Assembly (NCBI GenBank): GCA_004376375.1
Contig: SOJX01000016.1
Span: forward strand, 1-64,000
Length of the DNA: 64,000 nucleotides
Direction: 5' to 3'
Origin: Planctomycetota bacterium
GTDB lineage: Bacteria; Planctomycetota; E44-bin39
This document shows, one piece after another, positions 16,352 through 24,938 of this stretch (position 1 is the stretch's first letter; each line of letters starts with the position of its first letter). A model generated the notes under the pieces. The model ran no database searches, had not been told where the DNA came from, and saw only the letters and a program-made list of their open reading frames with translations. The position numbers were made by a program, and so were the translations under genes.

Positions 16352-16774
16352 TTATCGGGAACCGGCTCCAGTTCCATATCGAATCTCGACCGGCGCGGTG
16401 CCGGTGCTGAGGACGGTGTAACCGCTGCCGGAGGGAACTCTTCCGCATGATACCACTTTTCCGTTTCTGTCCGCCACGATGCCGACGCTGAAGCATTTGT
16501 ACCGCGACCACGCCACCAGGAAAAATCTTGCATAGACGCTGAAAGCCTCGATTCTTCTCCAGCCCAGGATCTGGTTGTCACCGAACCGGTAATGAATATC
16601 AGGCTTGCCCAGTATGCCGTAAGCGTCCTCGACTGTCTCGGGGATACTTACCTGCATTCCCATTCTCTGCTCGGAGTATTTGATTCCAATGATGTACCCG
16701 CATCCCGAAAGCAGGGAGAAACCGGCAAACAAAGAGACTATTACGGCCGTTCGCATAACAAGCATAAAAATCAT
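16352..16774 (-). CDS. Small lipoprotein, possibly BamE/SmpA-like
   Basis: 140 residues. The signal ends in a lipobox (LLSGC, Cys25) if the ATG at 16774 is used; starts at the 4th or 7th codon are also possible and give a shorter signal. The mature part opens with a strand-helix pattern (IPETVEDAYGILGKPDIHYR) like the SmpA/BamE domain, then YKCFSVGIVADRNGKVVSCG. The gene at 17012 has the same fold pattern (GETLGDVIARNGCPDLVGGN ... HAVLFDEEGKVVARG), so they may be paralogues. Function is not known. Confidence 0.6.
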   Translation of the reverse strand: MIFMLVMRTAVIVSLFAGFSLLSGCGYIIGIKYSEQRMGMQVSIPETVEDAYGILGKPDIHYRFGDNQILGWRRIEAFSVYARFFLVAWSRYKCFSVGIVADRNGKVVSCGRVPSGSGYTVLSTGTAPVEIRYGTGAGSR

Positions 16775-16796
16775 CCCTTAATCTGCCGGTCACAGG

Positions 16797-17010
16797 TCAT
16801 TTCGATTTCGGATTTGGGATTTCGGATTGCGGATTTATTCAAATCCGAAATCCGCAATCTGAAATCTGCAATCCGAATGACGTTTGACGTTTGACGTTTG
16901 ACGTTCAACGCAAATTAACGCGCAGCAAGCTGCGCCGCTATATATATATATTTATCCCTTACCCTTATCCCTTATCCCTTATCCCGTATCCCTTATCCCG
17001 TATCCCTCTT
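16797..17010. repeat. Composite: inverted 'atttcggatt' array, 'tttgacg' array, family-B palindrome, 'tatccctt' array
   Basis: 'gatttcggatttgggatttcgg' units are followed by their inverted complement ('aaatccgaaatccgcaatctg'). Next come four 'gacgttt' units, 'cgcgcagcaagctgcgccgc' and about eight 'tatccctt' units, all in ~210 bp between two small genes. Confidence 0.85.
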
Positions 17011-17011
17011 C

Positions 17012-17392
17012 CTAATGCTGCACAACCTGGACCGGAAACATCGCATACCCGAAGAGCGCAAGCCCCTTGCCCGCGTCGACGGTGCCGCGTGCGACAACTT
17101 TTCCTTCCTCGTCAAAGAGTACGGCATGGTTCTTCTTTTCAACCGTGCTCCAGATGCCGAGCACGTGGCTGCCCTCGGTCCGCACCCAGCCCATAACCAG
17201 AAACTTGCCGTTGCCGCCGACAAGGTCTGGGCAGCCGTTTCGGGCGATAACGTCACCGAGCGTTTCCCCCTTCACCTCGGCGGGCCCGAATTCCTGCCAC
17301 GAGTAAACGCCGCCCGGCGCGAGGAAACCCCACGTCTGAACGAGGCAGCTCCGGAAAACGGAAAACAGAATAAACGCTTTACCAATGTGCAT
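17012..17392 (-). CDS. Small secreted protein, likely paralogue of 16352-16774
   Basis: 126 residues from the ATG at 17392, which has AAAGGGGA upstream; a 14-residue longer frame begins at 17434. A hydrophobic N-terminus (MHIGKAFILFSVFRSCLV) may be an uncleaved anchor or weak signal. The pattern GETLGDVIARNGCPDLVGGN ... HAVLFDEEGKVVARG resembles its neighbour at 16352. Unknown function. Confidence 0.55.
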   Translation of the reverse strand: MHIGKAFILFSVFRSCLVQTWGFLAPGGVYSWQEFGPAEVKGETLGDVIARNGCPDLVGGNGKFLVMGWVRTEGSHVLGIWSTVEKKNHAVLFDEEGKVVARGTVDAGKGLALFGYAMFPVQVVQH

Positions 17393-17578
17393 GGCATATC
17401 CCCTTTGAGCAGCAACCGGACCGTACCGGCGCACCTGATATTCCTAATCCACCTATTATTCAATCGGACAATATGCCCGTCGGACAAAACATAATTTACA
17501 GAATTAAAAGAATTGTTCGCCGTATCGCCTTGATATTCAAGAGGTTACAACAATAAAACGGCCGCTCCAAGATTATAA

Positions 17579-17607
17579 TTGACTTGTAACCGCCTATGCG
17601 GTAGAGT
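17579..17607 (+). promoter_or_regulatory. Sigma-70-type promoter of the first TRL-like lipoprotein
   Basis: TTGACT, 17 bases, TAGAGT; 113 bases upstream of the ATG at 17720. Confidence 0.5.
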
Positions 17608-17719
17608 TTTCCACACTTTTAAGGCATGAAAACAAATCCATGGAATGCGGATTTGCACAACTACATGCGAGCAGAAGGGTTGGACATTTGTCAATAGTTT
17701 TCAGAAAAGGGGAACGGTA

Positions 17720-18040
17720 ATGAAAAAACTGATTATGCTCTTCGTGGTTTGCTTTGCTCTCAGCGCCCTGGTGGGCTGCAGCCCCGTAATGTCGCCTATT
17801 ACGGGCCTTATTTTCACCGAGTTGAAAGCTCCGTTCTATGCCGGCAACGGACAGGATTTGGGTGCAAAAGTGGGCAGAGCCGAATGCCAAGGCTTCCTGG
17901 GCCTTGTCGCTATCGGCGACGCCAGCATCCAGAAAGCTGCTGAAAACGGCGAGATTACCAATATCAAGGCTATCGATTACGAGGCTTTCAACGTACTCGG
18001 GGTTTTCTGCAGGTTCACAACCATCGTCTACGGCGATTAA
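17720..18040 (+). CDS. TRL-like family lipoprotein (copy 1)
   Basis: 106 residues from ATG 17720 (MKKLIMLFVVCFALSALVGC, lipobox LVGC). The mature part has the TRL pattern: P(I)TGLIFTELKAP, LGAKVGRAECQGFLGLVAIGDASI, AAENGEITNIKAID, and a C-terminal TTIVYGD. TRL-like (PF13146) proteins are small exported lipoproteins of unknown role, often in tandem copies; the second copy is at 18209. An AAGGGGAACGG site precedes the start and a terminator follows, so it is monocistronic. Confidence 0.8.
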   Translation: MKKLIMLFVVCFALSALVGCSPVMSPITGLIFTELKAPFYAGNGQDLGAKVGRAECQGFLGLVAIGDASIQKAAENGEITNIKAIDYEAFNVLGVFCRFTTIVYGD

Positions 18041-18066
18041 TCAGCCGCCGATAGCCCCCGTAACGG

Positions 18067-18110
18067 AAAAATCGCCCCCCATAATATTGAATATTGGGGC
18101 GATTTTTTTA
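18067..18110 (+). terminator. Intrinsic terminator after TRL copy 1
   Basis: AAAATCGCCCC pairs with GGGGCGATTTT and runs into a T-rich tail. Confidence 0.85.
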
Positions 18111-18208
18111 TTGCATTTTCTTTTTAAATTGCTATAAGGGGAAAATCGTATCCAGTCCGCGTGCGGCCTAACGGCCATCTAGGAACATTTATCAGAAGGA
18201 GAAAAGAC

Positions 18209-18526
18209 ATGAAGAAATTGCTCGTTATCATGCTACTCTGCATCGGCTTTTCAGGATGTGGTATGTCACCCACCACGGGCTTACTCTTCACCAACGTGAA
18301 GGCCTCCCACGACTATGTTAGACACACCACCGAGGCCTGGCAGGTTGGTGCAAAAGTCGGCACAGCCGAGGTTATGAACATCCTGGGTCTCATCGCGATT
18401 GGCGACTGCAGCATCAAAACCGCAGCCGACAAAGAAAAAATTACAAAAATCCACTTCGTGGACTATGAGACCTTCAGCGTACTTGGCTTTTTCACCAGGC
18501 ACACAACCCGCGTAATCGGCGAGTAG
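18209..18526 (+). CDS. TRL-like family lipoprotein (copy 2)
   Basis: 105 residues from ATG 18209 (MKKLLVIMLLCIGFSGCGMS, lipobox FSGC) with AAGGAGAAA upstream. It shares TTGLLFTNVKAS, VGAKVGTAEVMNILGLIAIG-DCSI, DKEKITKIHFVD and TTRVIGE with copy 1, so the two are a tandem duplication that has diverged. Each copy has its own terminator. Confidence 0.8.
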   Translation: MKKLLVIMLLCIGFSGCGMSPTTGLLFTNVKASHDYVRHTTEAWQVGAKVGTAEVMNILGLIAIGDCSIKTAADKEKITKIHFVDYETFSVLGFFTRHTTRVIGE

Positions 18527-18538
18527 CAGAAAACAACT

Positions 18539-18577
18539 GAAAAAACGCCCCGCCGGCAGGCGGGGCGTTTCGCTTTT
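18539..18577 (+). terminator. Intrinsic terminator after TRL copy 2
   Basis: AAAACGCCCCGCC / GGCGGGGCGTTT hairpin with a four-base loop (GGCA). Confidence 0.8.
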
Positions 18578-18584
18578 AAAAAGG

Positions 18585-18675
18585 CTCATTGGTTCATTAG
18601 TTCACTGGTTCTTTAGCTCATTAGCTCATTGGTTCAATATAAAAACCAGAGAACCAAAGAACTAAGGAACCAAAG
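18585..18675. repeat. Inverted array 'attggttc' / 'gaaccaaa'
   Basis: About six 'tcattggttcattagttc' units are followed by four 'agaaccaaagaac' inverted units, between a terminator and the pseudo-receiver gene. Confidence 0.8.
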
Positions 18676-18678
18676 AAC

Positions 18679-19035
18679 TTATTTTTCCTTCTCAATTCTA
18701 AGAAAATTCCAGATAATCTGCTGGAAGCGGAATGCGCTGTACGGCTCGCGTATGACCGCGTCGAAGCCGCACCCGTAAAACTCCTCGTCGGTGGTGTCAT
18801 CCTTATACGTCGTAAGCGCCACAAGGGGAACGTGAACGCTCCGCCCGCGAAGTCTCCGCGCCAGCACCCTGCACTCCTCGTCGCCGCCCATGAGTATGAG
18901 ACCCTCGGTGATGCGCTCGGACACGATTTTATCAGGCCCGGCCACGAATCTGCAGGTCACTCCTATCGGTTCGAGAAGCTTGCGAACCGTTTCCTGGCCG
19001 GCGGCATTGGGTTCGATTACCAGAATATCACTCAT
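18679..19035 (-). CDS. Degenerate receiver-domain protein
   Basis: 118 residues with the receiver fold (MSDILVIEPNAAGQETVRKL ... VPLVALTTYK ... GCGFDAVIREPYSAFRFQQI). The acidic pair after strand 1 is replaced by EPN, the phospho-acceptor strand reads EGLILMGGDEE with no Asp at the normal place, and the conserved Lys before Pro is Arg. It is therefore likely a non-phosphorylated pseudo-receiver that works by protein contact. It is divergent from the kinase at 19537. GAGGGA precedes the ATG. Confidence 0.65.
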   Translation of the reverse strand: MSDILVIEPNAAGQETVRKLLEPIGVTCRFVAGPDKIVSERITEGLILMGGDEECRVLARRLRGRSVHVPLVALTTYKDDTTDEEFYGCGFDAVIREPYSAFRFQQIIWNFLRIEKEK

Positions 19036-19314
19036 TACACAACTCCCTCACGCCCTCCGCCCCGACCCCGGGAATATTTATTTAAACATAAACCCGACTC
19101 GAAAACAAGAGGAAACCTGATAAAGTCAAACGTCGAAACGTCAAAGAATAAATTATTGAGATGAATATTTCTGTCCGCTCGAAATTAATTATATGACGTT
19201 TGACGCTGGACGTTGGACGCGTCCAGGTGTCAATTTGGCATTTTTATCGCCCTGATTTCCATAACTGCTTCTCTGGCAACGAGAAGAAAATTTACCTCAG
19301 CCGGTAAAATTATT

Positions 19315-19343
19315 TTGACCAACTTTAAGCCCTTGAGTAGAAT
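19315..19343 (+). promoter_or_regulatory. Sigma-70-type promoter upstream of the hybrid kinase
   Basis: TTGACC, 17 bases, TAGAAT. The tandem array at 19376-19525 lies between it and the start at 19537, so it would be transcribed as a structured leader. Confidence 0.5.
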
Positions 19344-19375
19344 AGCCGTTTCAGGATCGCACATCTTGGAGTGAA

Positions 19376-19525
19376 TAGGTTCGTAGGTTCGTAGGTTCGT
19401 AGGTTCGTAGGCGCGTAGGTTCGTAGGTTTGTAGGTTAGTAGGTTAGTAGGTTAGCAGGTTAGCAGGTTCGTAGGTTTGTAGGTTCTTACCTACGCACCT
19501 ACACACCTACGAACCTAATAACCTT
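19376..19525. repeat. Long inverted array 'ggttcgta' / 'tacgaacc'
   Basis: About 13 copies of 'aggttcgtaggttcgt'-type 8-bp units are followed by 'acctacgcacctacacacctacgaacct', their complement. The gap 19036-19536 otherwise holds only the promoter at 19315-19343 and a few 'gacgttt' units. Confidence 0.85.
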
Positions 19526-19536
19526 TTTGGTGGCAT

Positions 19537-21426
19537 ATGACTGCGCCGCTGCAGGTCTTACTTGTTAAGGCAAATCAACACCTCGGAGAAGAACTGGGTG
19601 CAATCGCCTCGCGAAGGGGATGGGATTTCTCCTTCGCCCTCTCCGGCGCCGCGGGCATCGAAAACCTCCGCCAAAACCCGGCCGACATCATCGTTATCGA
19701 CACCATCCTGCCCGACATGAACGGATTCAGCGTCCTGGCCTCGGTATGTGAGCATCGCCCCGACGCCGCGGTCATTATGGTCAGCGCGTCCGAAACCATT
19801 GCCGACACGCTCGACCACCTTGACCGCACCGTCACCGATTACCTTATCAAACCCGTCACCGCATCGGAGCTCGCGGTCGCAATAAACAAAACCGCCCTGA
19901 AACACAACCTCGACCGCCTCTGCATGGTCGAAACCCCGCTCTCGGCGGCGCCTGATGCAGAACAGGTCCTCGAACACCTCAATACAATAATAATCGGGAT
20001 CGACGGCTCGGGGCTGATAACCAGTTTCAACAAGTGCGCGGAAACCACTTCCGGTTACTCGCGTGAAAAAATGCTCGGCCAGCCGTTTGAAAAGCTGCTT
20101 CCGCCGCCCGAAGGCGGTAAGACGGAACACAGAGATCTGCTCAGGCTGGGCGGATCCCAGAACCTGCCTGAATTCACTCTGCCCATCCGCTGCGCCGACG
20201 GCACCGACATATCAATCCTCTGGCGCCCGACTCCGTTCCTGAGCCGCGACGGCAACCCGCTCCTCCAGGTCATGATCGGATGGGACGGCAGATCGCACCA
20301 TTCCCTGGCCGGCGAGATCGCGCGCCAGAGCCGTTACATCGCGGACATAATCGATAACGCCCCCGAGGCCATTTTTACGACCGACACCAACGATATCATC
20401 GAAACATGGAACAAGGGCGCGGAAACGGTCTTCGGCTTCTCCCGCGCCGAGGCGATTGGAAAACCCGCCTCTATCCTGTACCCGCCGCGCCTCATCAAAC
20501 TCGGCGAGCACAGGTTTTTCCGTAAAAAAATAATCGAGGAAGGCACCGTCAAGGAATTTGAATCGAGCCGCGTCACCAGGCAGGGACGGACCATCCTGGT
20601 CGAGATGACCCTTTCCGCCCTGAAAAACGAATCAGGTGAATTCGCGGGCATCCTCACCATCCTGCGCGACATCACGGAAAAGAAAAACGTCGAGAATGCC
20701 CTGCTCCGCTCCCAGAAACTCTCGACCGTCGGCCAGATGGCCGCGCACCTCGCGCACCAGGTCAGAAACCCGCTGAACTCCGTAATACTGAACCTGGACC
20801 TCATACGCGACGAGCTGAATGAGTACGACGCCGAGGGCCGGATGAACATCGAGGAGGCCGCCAGGCTGCTCGACGCAATCCAGCGTGAAATCACCGGCCT
20901 GACCGAGGTTACGAACGAGTATCTCGAGTTCACAAAAACCTACGAAGACAAGGATGAGAGCGTCTCGATCAACCGCGTAATCGCGGAAATCATGCATTTC
21001 TATGAAATGGAGATCTCGGCGCGCGCGATAAGGGCCACGACCCACCTGGAAGACAACATCCCGCTCGTGCTCTGCAACCGCCACCGGATAAAACAGGCGC
21101 TTCTCAACGTGATAAAGAACTCGATAGACGCGATGCCCAAAGGCGGCCGGCTCGAGATAATCACACGCTCATCCAAAGACCACGTGCTTGTGGCGGTCCG
21201 GGACACCGGCGGCGGCATCGACCCGGAGTCCGAAGGTGAAATCTGCCACCCGTTCTTCACGACGAAACCGGACGGAACGGGGCTGGGCCTTGCCTTCACG
21301 CTGCAGGTCGTACAGCACCATCATGGAAAATTTCATTTCGACAACCGGCCCGGCGACGGGGTCACGTTCTTCTTCGAGCTACCCTTCACCCAGGTGCCGA
21401 TGGAAGAAAAGGAAACAAGGAAATAA
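19537..21426 (+). CDS. Receiver-PAS-PAS histidine kinase
   Basis: 629 residues, no membrane segment, so cytosolic. N-terminal receiver (~6-120; phospho-acceptor Asp in VIDTILPDMNG, Lys in YLIKPV), PAS at ~140-255 and ~270-385, HisKA with H-box AHLAHQVRNPLNS (~405-420), and an HATPase with N-box NVIKNSIDAMPKGG and GTGLGLAF (~505-615). An input receiver on a PAS kinase suggests a phosphorelay or cross-talk device. The next genes are an NtrC-like regulator and a CheY-like protein in the same direction, which are candidate partners. The GGTGG-like site near the ATG is weak. The last residues (EEKETRK) come from a repeat. Confidence 0.88.
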   Translation: MTAPLQVLLVKANQHLGEELGAIASRRGWDFSFALSGAAGIENLRQNPADIIVIDTILPDMNGFSVLASVCEHRPDAAVIMVSASETIADTLDHLDRTVTDYLIKPVTASELAVAINKTALKHNLDRLCMVETPLSAAPDAEQVLEHLNTIIIGIDGSGLITSFNKCAETTSGYSREKMLGQPFEKLLPPPEGGKTEHRDLLRLGGSQNLPEFTLPIRCADGTDISILWRPTPFLSRDGNPLLQVMIGWDGRSHHSLAGEIARQSRYIADIIDNAPEAIFTTDTNDIIETWNKGAETVFGFSRAEAIGKPASILYPPRLIKLGEHRFFRKKIIEEGTVKEFESSRVTRQGRTILVEMTLSALKNESGEFAGILTILRDITEKKNVENALLRSQKLSTVGQMAAHLAHQVRNPLNSVILNLDLIRDELNEYDAEGRMNIEEAARLLDAIQREITGLTEVTNEYLEFTKTYEDKDESVSINRVIAEIMHFYEMEISARAIRATTHLEDNIPLVLCNRHRIKQALLNVIKNSIDAMPKGGRLEIITRSSKDHVLVAVRDTGGGIDPESEGEICHPFFTTKPDGTGLGLAFTLQVVQHHHGKFHFDNRPGDGVTFFFELPFTQVPMEEKETRK

Positions 21427-21429
21427 GGA

Positions 21430-21598
21430 ATATATATTTAGCGGCGCCGCTTGCGGCGCGTTAATAACAAAAAAACACAACGGCGAGCAAGCTCGCCCGC
21501 TAAAAAAATAAAACCGATGAACCGAAGAACCGAACAACCGGAGAACCGAACAACCGAACAACCGGAGAACCGAACAACCGAACAACCGAATTAGAGGC
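21430..21598. repeat. Two family-B palindromes and a 'gaaccgaac' array
   Basis: 'tagcggcgccgcttgcggcg' (about 21438-21460) and 'cggcgagcaagctcgcccgc' (about 21480-21500) precede about nine 'gaaccgaacaaccg' units up to the start of the NtrC-like gene. Confidence 0.85.
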
Positions 21599-21601
21599 CT
21601 G

Positions 21602-23029
21602 ATGCAGAATCATGAAATCATTCTCGTCGTAGAAAACGACGCAAACACCCGCGACTCGCTCACGCGTGCGCTTCAGGGCGAAGCCTTCGAAGTCCTGTCC
21701 GCAGCGGATGCCGGCGCAGCCAGGGAACTTTTGATGAACAACTCGGTGGACGCCGTAGTTGCCGACATCTGGCTGCCCGGCCTGCCCGGCGCAGAGTTCG
21801 TTCGTGAAATAAAGGCCTTCAACCCGAAATGCCAGGTCGTGGTTACGACCGAATACGGCACAATCGAGCGCGCCGTCGAAGCCGTCCGGGAAGGCGCCTG
21901 CGACTTCCTGGTCAAACCGGTTCCCTCGGCCGTGCTTATCCCCTCGTTACGACGGGCGCTTTCCAGCCGCGGGCACGCGCCGCCGCGCATCGAAAAACGC
22001 GCACCCGCGAGACCACTGCCACCGGAAACCGAAATACTGCCCGGAATCGTAGGGACGTCCGCCGCGATTCGCGACATCGCCGCGTTCATCCGCCGCGCCG
22101 CACAGTCAAATGCCCCGATTCTCCTCGTCGGCGAGTCCGGCATCGGAAAGGAAAGCTTTGCGCGCGCGCTCCACATGCTCTCCCCCAATCCCGACGGGCC
22201 GTTTGTGGCAGTCGCATGCGATTCATCTTCGCAGCCTTCGGCCGACCCGCTGAGACTCGAAGAGGAAATTTTCGGGCAGGCGGAAAACGGTTCACAGTCC
22301 GGCCGCGTCGACGACGCCCGCGGCGGCATACTCTTCCTGGACGAGCTCACTGCCATCTCGCGCCCGGCGCAGGCGCGGCTGTACAGGCTGCTCAACCGTG
22401 GAAAGTCCGAGCGCGTGGACTCGAAAAAATCCGAACCCGCCGACGTGCGCATTGTCATCGCCTCGCACACCGACCCGGCCGACGCCGTCAAAAGGGGCCT
22501 GCTCAGGAGAGACCTCTTCTACCGCCTGAGTGCGACAACGATGAAAATACCGCCGTTGCGCGAGCGCGCCGAAGACATAATTCCACTCGTCCACCGCTTC
22601 ATCAACCGCTACGGGAAAGCGAACGGCGGAGAGGTGACCGGGATAACGCCCGAAGCGCTTGCGATGTTTGTCGAATCGCCCTGGCACGGCAACGTGCGCG
22701 AACTGGAACACTCGGTCGAGCGCGCCGTCATTCTCGCCTCGTCCGAAATGCTGAAGCCCGAAAATATTCAGGAACCGTCCGTAAAGCTCGACGACAGCCC
22801 GCGGAAAATTGAAATCCCGATCGGCATGCCGCTTCAGGAAGCCGAGGGCCTTATCATAAGAGCGGTCCTCGAACACTGCGGCGGCAACAAGCGCGAGGCC
22901 GCAAAACAGCTCGGCATAGGCGTCCGCACAGTCTACCGCAAGATCGCCCCGGCACGCAAACGCCCCCGCCGACGACTGACGCGCAGGAACGCGCGCGTCC
23001 GCAAGGCTGATTCGGTTAAGAAGGGATAG
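21602..23029 (+). CDS. NtrC-family response regulator lacking the GAFTGA sigma-54 loop
   Basis: 475 residues. Receiver (~6-120; Asp in VVADIWLPGLPG, Lys in FLVKPV), AAA+ domain (~148-370; Walker A GESGIGKE, Walker B GGILFLDEL, R-finger region RRDLFYRLS) and a C-terminal Fis helix-turn-helix (~410-450: LIIRAVLEHCGGNKREAAKQ, GVRTVYRKI) with an Arg-rich tail. Where sigma-54 activators carry ELFGHxKGAFTGA, the sequence reads EIFGQAENGSQSGRVDDA. Without GAFTGA it should not remodel sigma-54 holoenzyme and may act as a sigma-70-type activator, repressor or antagonist. ATG at 21602 with GAGG upstream. Confidence 0.88.
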   Translation: MQNHEIILVVENDANTRDSLTRALQGEAFEVLSAADAGAARELLMNNSVDAVVADIWLPGLPGAEFVREIKAFNPKCQVVVTTEYGTIERAVEAVREGACDFLVKPVPSAVLIPSLRRALSSRGHAPPRIEKRAPARPLPPETEILPGIVGTSAAIRDIAAFIRRAAQSNAPILLVGESGIGKESFARALHMLSPNPDGPFVAVACDSSSQPSADPLRLEEEIFGQAENGSQSGRVDDARGGILFLDELTAISRPAQARLYRLLNRGKSERVDSKKSEPADVRIVIASHTDPADAVKRGLLRRDLFYRLSATTMKIPPLRERAEDIIPLVHRFINRYGKANGGEVTGITPEALAMFVESPWHGNVRELEHSVERAVILASSEMLKPENIQEPSVKLDDSPRKIEIPIGMPLQEAEGLIIRAVLEHCGGNKREAAKQLGIGVRTVYRKIAPARKRPRRRLTRRNARVRKADSVKKG

Positions 23030-23235
23030 GGGATAGGGGATACGGGATAAGGGAATAAGGGAATAAGGGAATAAGGAATTAAGGGAACAAGGTTATAATT
23101 AAAAATTCTTTTATTTTTTTACTTGTTTCCTTATCTACTTATTTCCTTATCACTTCTTCATATAGCGGCGCGGCTTGCTGCGCGTGTCTTAATAAATATA
23201 ACCGAAGAACCGACGAACCGAAGAACCGAGAAAAG
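23026..23235. repeat. Inverted arrays 'gataagg' / 'ccttatc', family-B palindrome and 'gaaccgac' array
   Basis: Directly after the NtrC-like stop come about eight 'aggggataggggata' units. 'tttccttatctacttatttcc', a 'tagcggcgcggcttgctgcgc' palindrome (about 23163) and four 'cgaagaaccgacg' units then lead into the CheY-like gene. Confidence 0.85.
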
Positions 23236-23243
23236 GAGGTAAA

Positions 23244-23639
23244 ATGACGGAATCTCCAAAAAGTGAAGAAAAGCAGCAGACGATTCTCGTGGTCGACGAC
23301 GACGAGGAGCTGCGGCTTGCACTCGTCAAGTCGCTCTCCAAGGCGAACTACCGCGTCTATGCGGGCGCGAACTTCACCGACGGCATAGAGATACTGCGCA
23401 CTCAGAAAATAGACCTGCTCCTTTCCGACCTCAAGATGCCGGACAAAAGCGGCCTCGATCTCCTCAAAGAGGTCAAGTCGATCTCGTCCCAGACGCGCGT
23501 GATTATCATAACGGCCTACGGCGAGATGAGCTCCTACCTCGAGGCGATGAACATCGGCGCCTTCGACTACATAAACAAACCCATCAACCGCGACGAACTG
23601 CTGGAGATGGTCAGCCGCGCTCTCGATTTGCCTGGATAG
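23244..23639 (+). CDS. Single-domain response regulator (CheY/Spo0F-like)
   Basis: 131 residues, receiver only: acidic patch VVDDDEEL, phospho-acceptor Asp in LLLSDLKMPDKSG, Thr in IIITAYGE, Lys in YINKPI. No output domain, so it relays phosphate or binds a target directly. The ribosome site AAAAGGAGGT is the strongest in this block. It is the likely third component of the relay with 19537 and 21602. Confidence 0.9.
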   Translation: MTESPKSEEKQQTILVVDDDEELRLALVKSLSKANYRVYAGANFTDGIEILRTQKIDLLLSDLKMPDKSGLDLLKEVKSISSQTRVIIITAYGEMSSYLEAMNIGAFDYINKPINRDELLEMVSRALDLPG

Positions 23640-23674
23640 GAAATAAATTATGAATTATGAAGTATGAAAGTTAT

Positions 23675-23775
23675 CCGCCGCGCTTGCACGGCGATTAATC
23701 CCGGCACATCAGCACTCCAGCACCCCAGCACTCCAGCACTCCAGCACTTCAGCACTCCAGCACTCCAGCACAATT
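23675..23775. repeat. Family-B palindrome and 'cagcactc' array
   Basis: 'cgccgcgcttgcacggcg' with TTA/TAAT flanks is followed by about nine 'cagcactccagcactcc' 9-bp units. Confidence 0.8.
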
Positions 23776-23781
23776 TATACC

Positions 23782-23810
23782 TTGCAGCTTATATTGCATT
23801 CTGTTACAAT
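23782..23810 (+). promoter_or_regulatory. Sigma-70 promoter of the MetE-like/kor cluster
   Basis: TTGCAG, 17 bases, TACAAT; about 50 bases before the start at 23860. Confidence 0.65.
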
Positions 23811-23859
23811 TCCCTATCTTAAGGTATTTTCCACACGAAGGTGAAAAACATAAACCCTT

Positions 23860-24918
23860 ATGCATATTGACGTTAGAAAATTCGACAGGCTCCCCCTGAC
23901 ATCCGGTATCGGCAGTTTACCGCATGAATCTGCCGAAATGGCAGTCGATTTTGTGTTGAACTGCGGAGTCGATATTCCTTTCTGGCCGCAGTTGCCCGCA
24001 CGCGACTGGCGCGAGTTGATGTTGCCGCAATTCGCCGAAGGACTGCCCGGCGTGATATGGAACGAGAAACGGAGATCCGTTCACGTCGACACCGGAAACG
24101 GTTTCACGGACCGGCTTGCGGAATTCTTTGAAAAAGCACTCGCCGGTGAAGTCGACGCTTTCGCTCTTTCGGAAACGACCGCCGCCGGATACCACGCGTT
24201 TATCCGCAGGCTCGAATCAGGCGGGAAACGCTTTCCCGTCCTCAAGGGCCAGATTACCGGACCGATTACTTTCACCATCGGGATAAACGACCTGGACCGC
24301 ATGGCCATCTTCTACAACGGCGACCTGCGCGAGGCAGCCATCCGCCTGCTGATTGCAAAAGCCGTTACACAGGTAAATGCATTAAAGAAACACGCCGACC
24401 AGGTCATGATTTTTCTGGACGAGCCCGCCCTCGAAAGTTACGGCAAGCCGGGATTCGAAGGCCTTTCGCATGGTGAAGTGGTTGCCGTCCTCAAAACGGC
24501 CGTCGACGGCGTACGCGAGGCAGGCGCCGTTACAGGCATCCACGTCTGCGGAAACACGGAATGGAGCATCGTTGCCGATGCCGAACCCGATATAATGCAC
24601 TTCGACTCCTTCGGCTACGGCGACAAAATTTCCCTCTACCCCGTGGAGATGGGAAAATATCTTTCAAACGGAGGATTGCTCGCGTGGGGCGCCGTGCCGA
24701 CGTTCGACGCGATAACCTTTGCCGACGCCGAGATGTGCCGCGAGCGCCTGACCGAGTACTTCGGCAACCTCAAGGAGCGGCTCGACGATAAGGCCGTAGG
24801 CGGCCAGAAGGCGCCGTTTCTCATTACCCCGAGCTGCGGCCTCGGCTCGCGAAACCTCGAAGAGACCGAAAAAGCGTTTCAACTCCTCTCGGAGCTGAAA
24901 GAACAGCCTTTCAAATAA
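23860..24918 (+). CDS. MetE-like/UroD-fold methyltransferase
   Basis: 352 residues. The barrel signature (LPLTSGIGSLPHESAEMAVD ... IFLDEPALESYG ... GIHVCGNTEWS ... TPSCGLGSRNLEE) matches the catalytic domain of cobalamin-independent methionine synthase in its short archaeal form. The zinc-ligand candidates H and C in HVCGN and the Cys in PSCGLG are present, as expected for a thiol-activating methyltransferase. No N-terminal MetE duplicate is present. Substrate could be homocysteine with a corrinoid or other methyl donor; this is inference. It is 20 bases from korD and may be co-transcribed. Confidence 0.8.
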   Translation: MHIDVRKFDRLPLTSGIGSLPHESAEMAVDFVLNCGVDIPFWPQLPARDWRELMLPQFAEGLPGVIWNEKRRSVHVDTGNGFTDRLAEFFEKALAGEVDAFALSETTAAGYHAFIRRLESGGKRFPVLKGQITGPITFTIGINDLDRMAIFYNGDLREAAIRLLIAKAVTQVNALKKHADQVMIFLDEPALESYGKPGFEGLSHGEVVAVLKTAVDGVREAGAVTGIHVCGNTEWSIVADAEPDIMHFDSFGYGDKISLYPVEMGKYLSNGGLLAWGAVPTFDAITFADAEMCRERLTEYFGNLKERLDDKAVGGQKAPFLITPSCGLGSRNLEETEKAFQLLSELKEQPFK

Positions 24919-24938
24919 ACGGGAGCATCGCGCGGAAA

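Noticed and set aside
19376..19525. Regular repeats that could be read as CRISPR
   Set aside because: The unit is only ~8 bp, with no spacers of 30-40 bp, and no cas gene occurs nearby.
23700..23775. 'cagcactcc' array as CRISPR or VNTR gene
   Set aside because: Units are 9 bp without spacers; no reading frame of interest.
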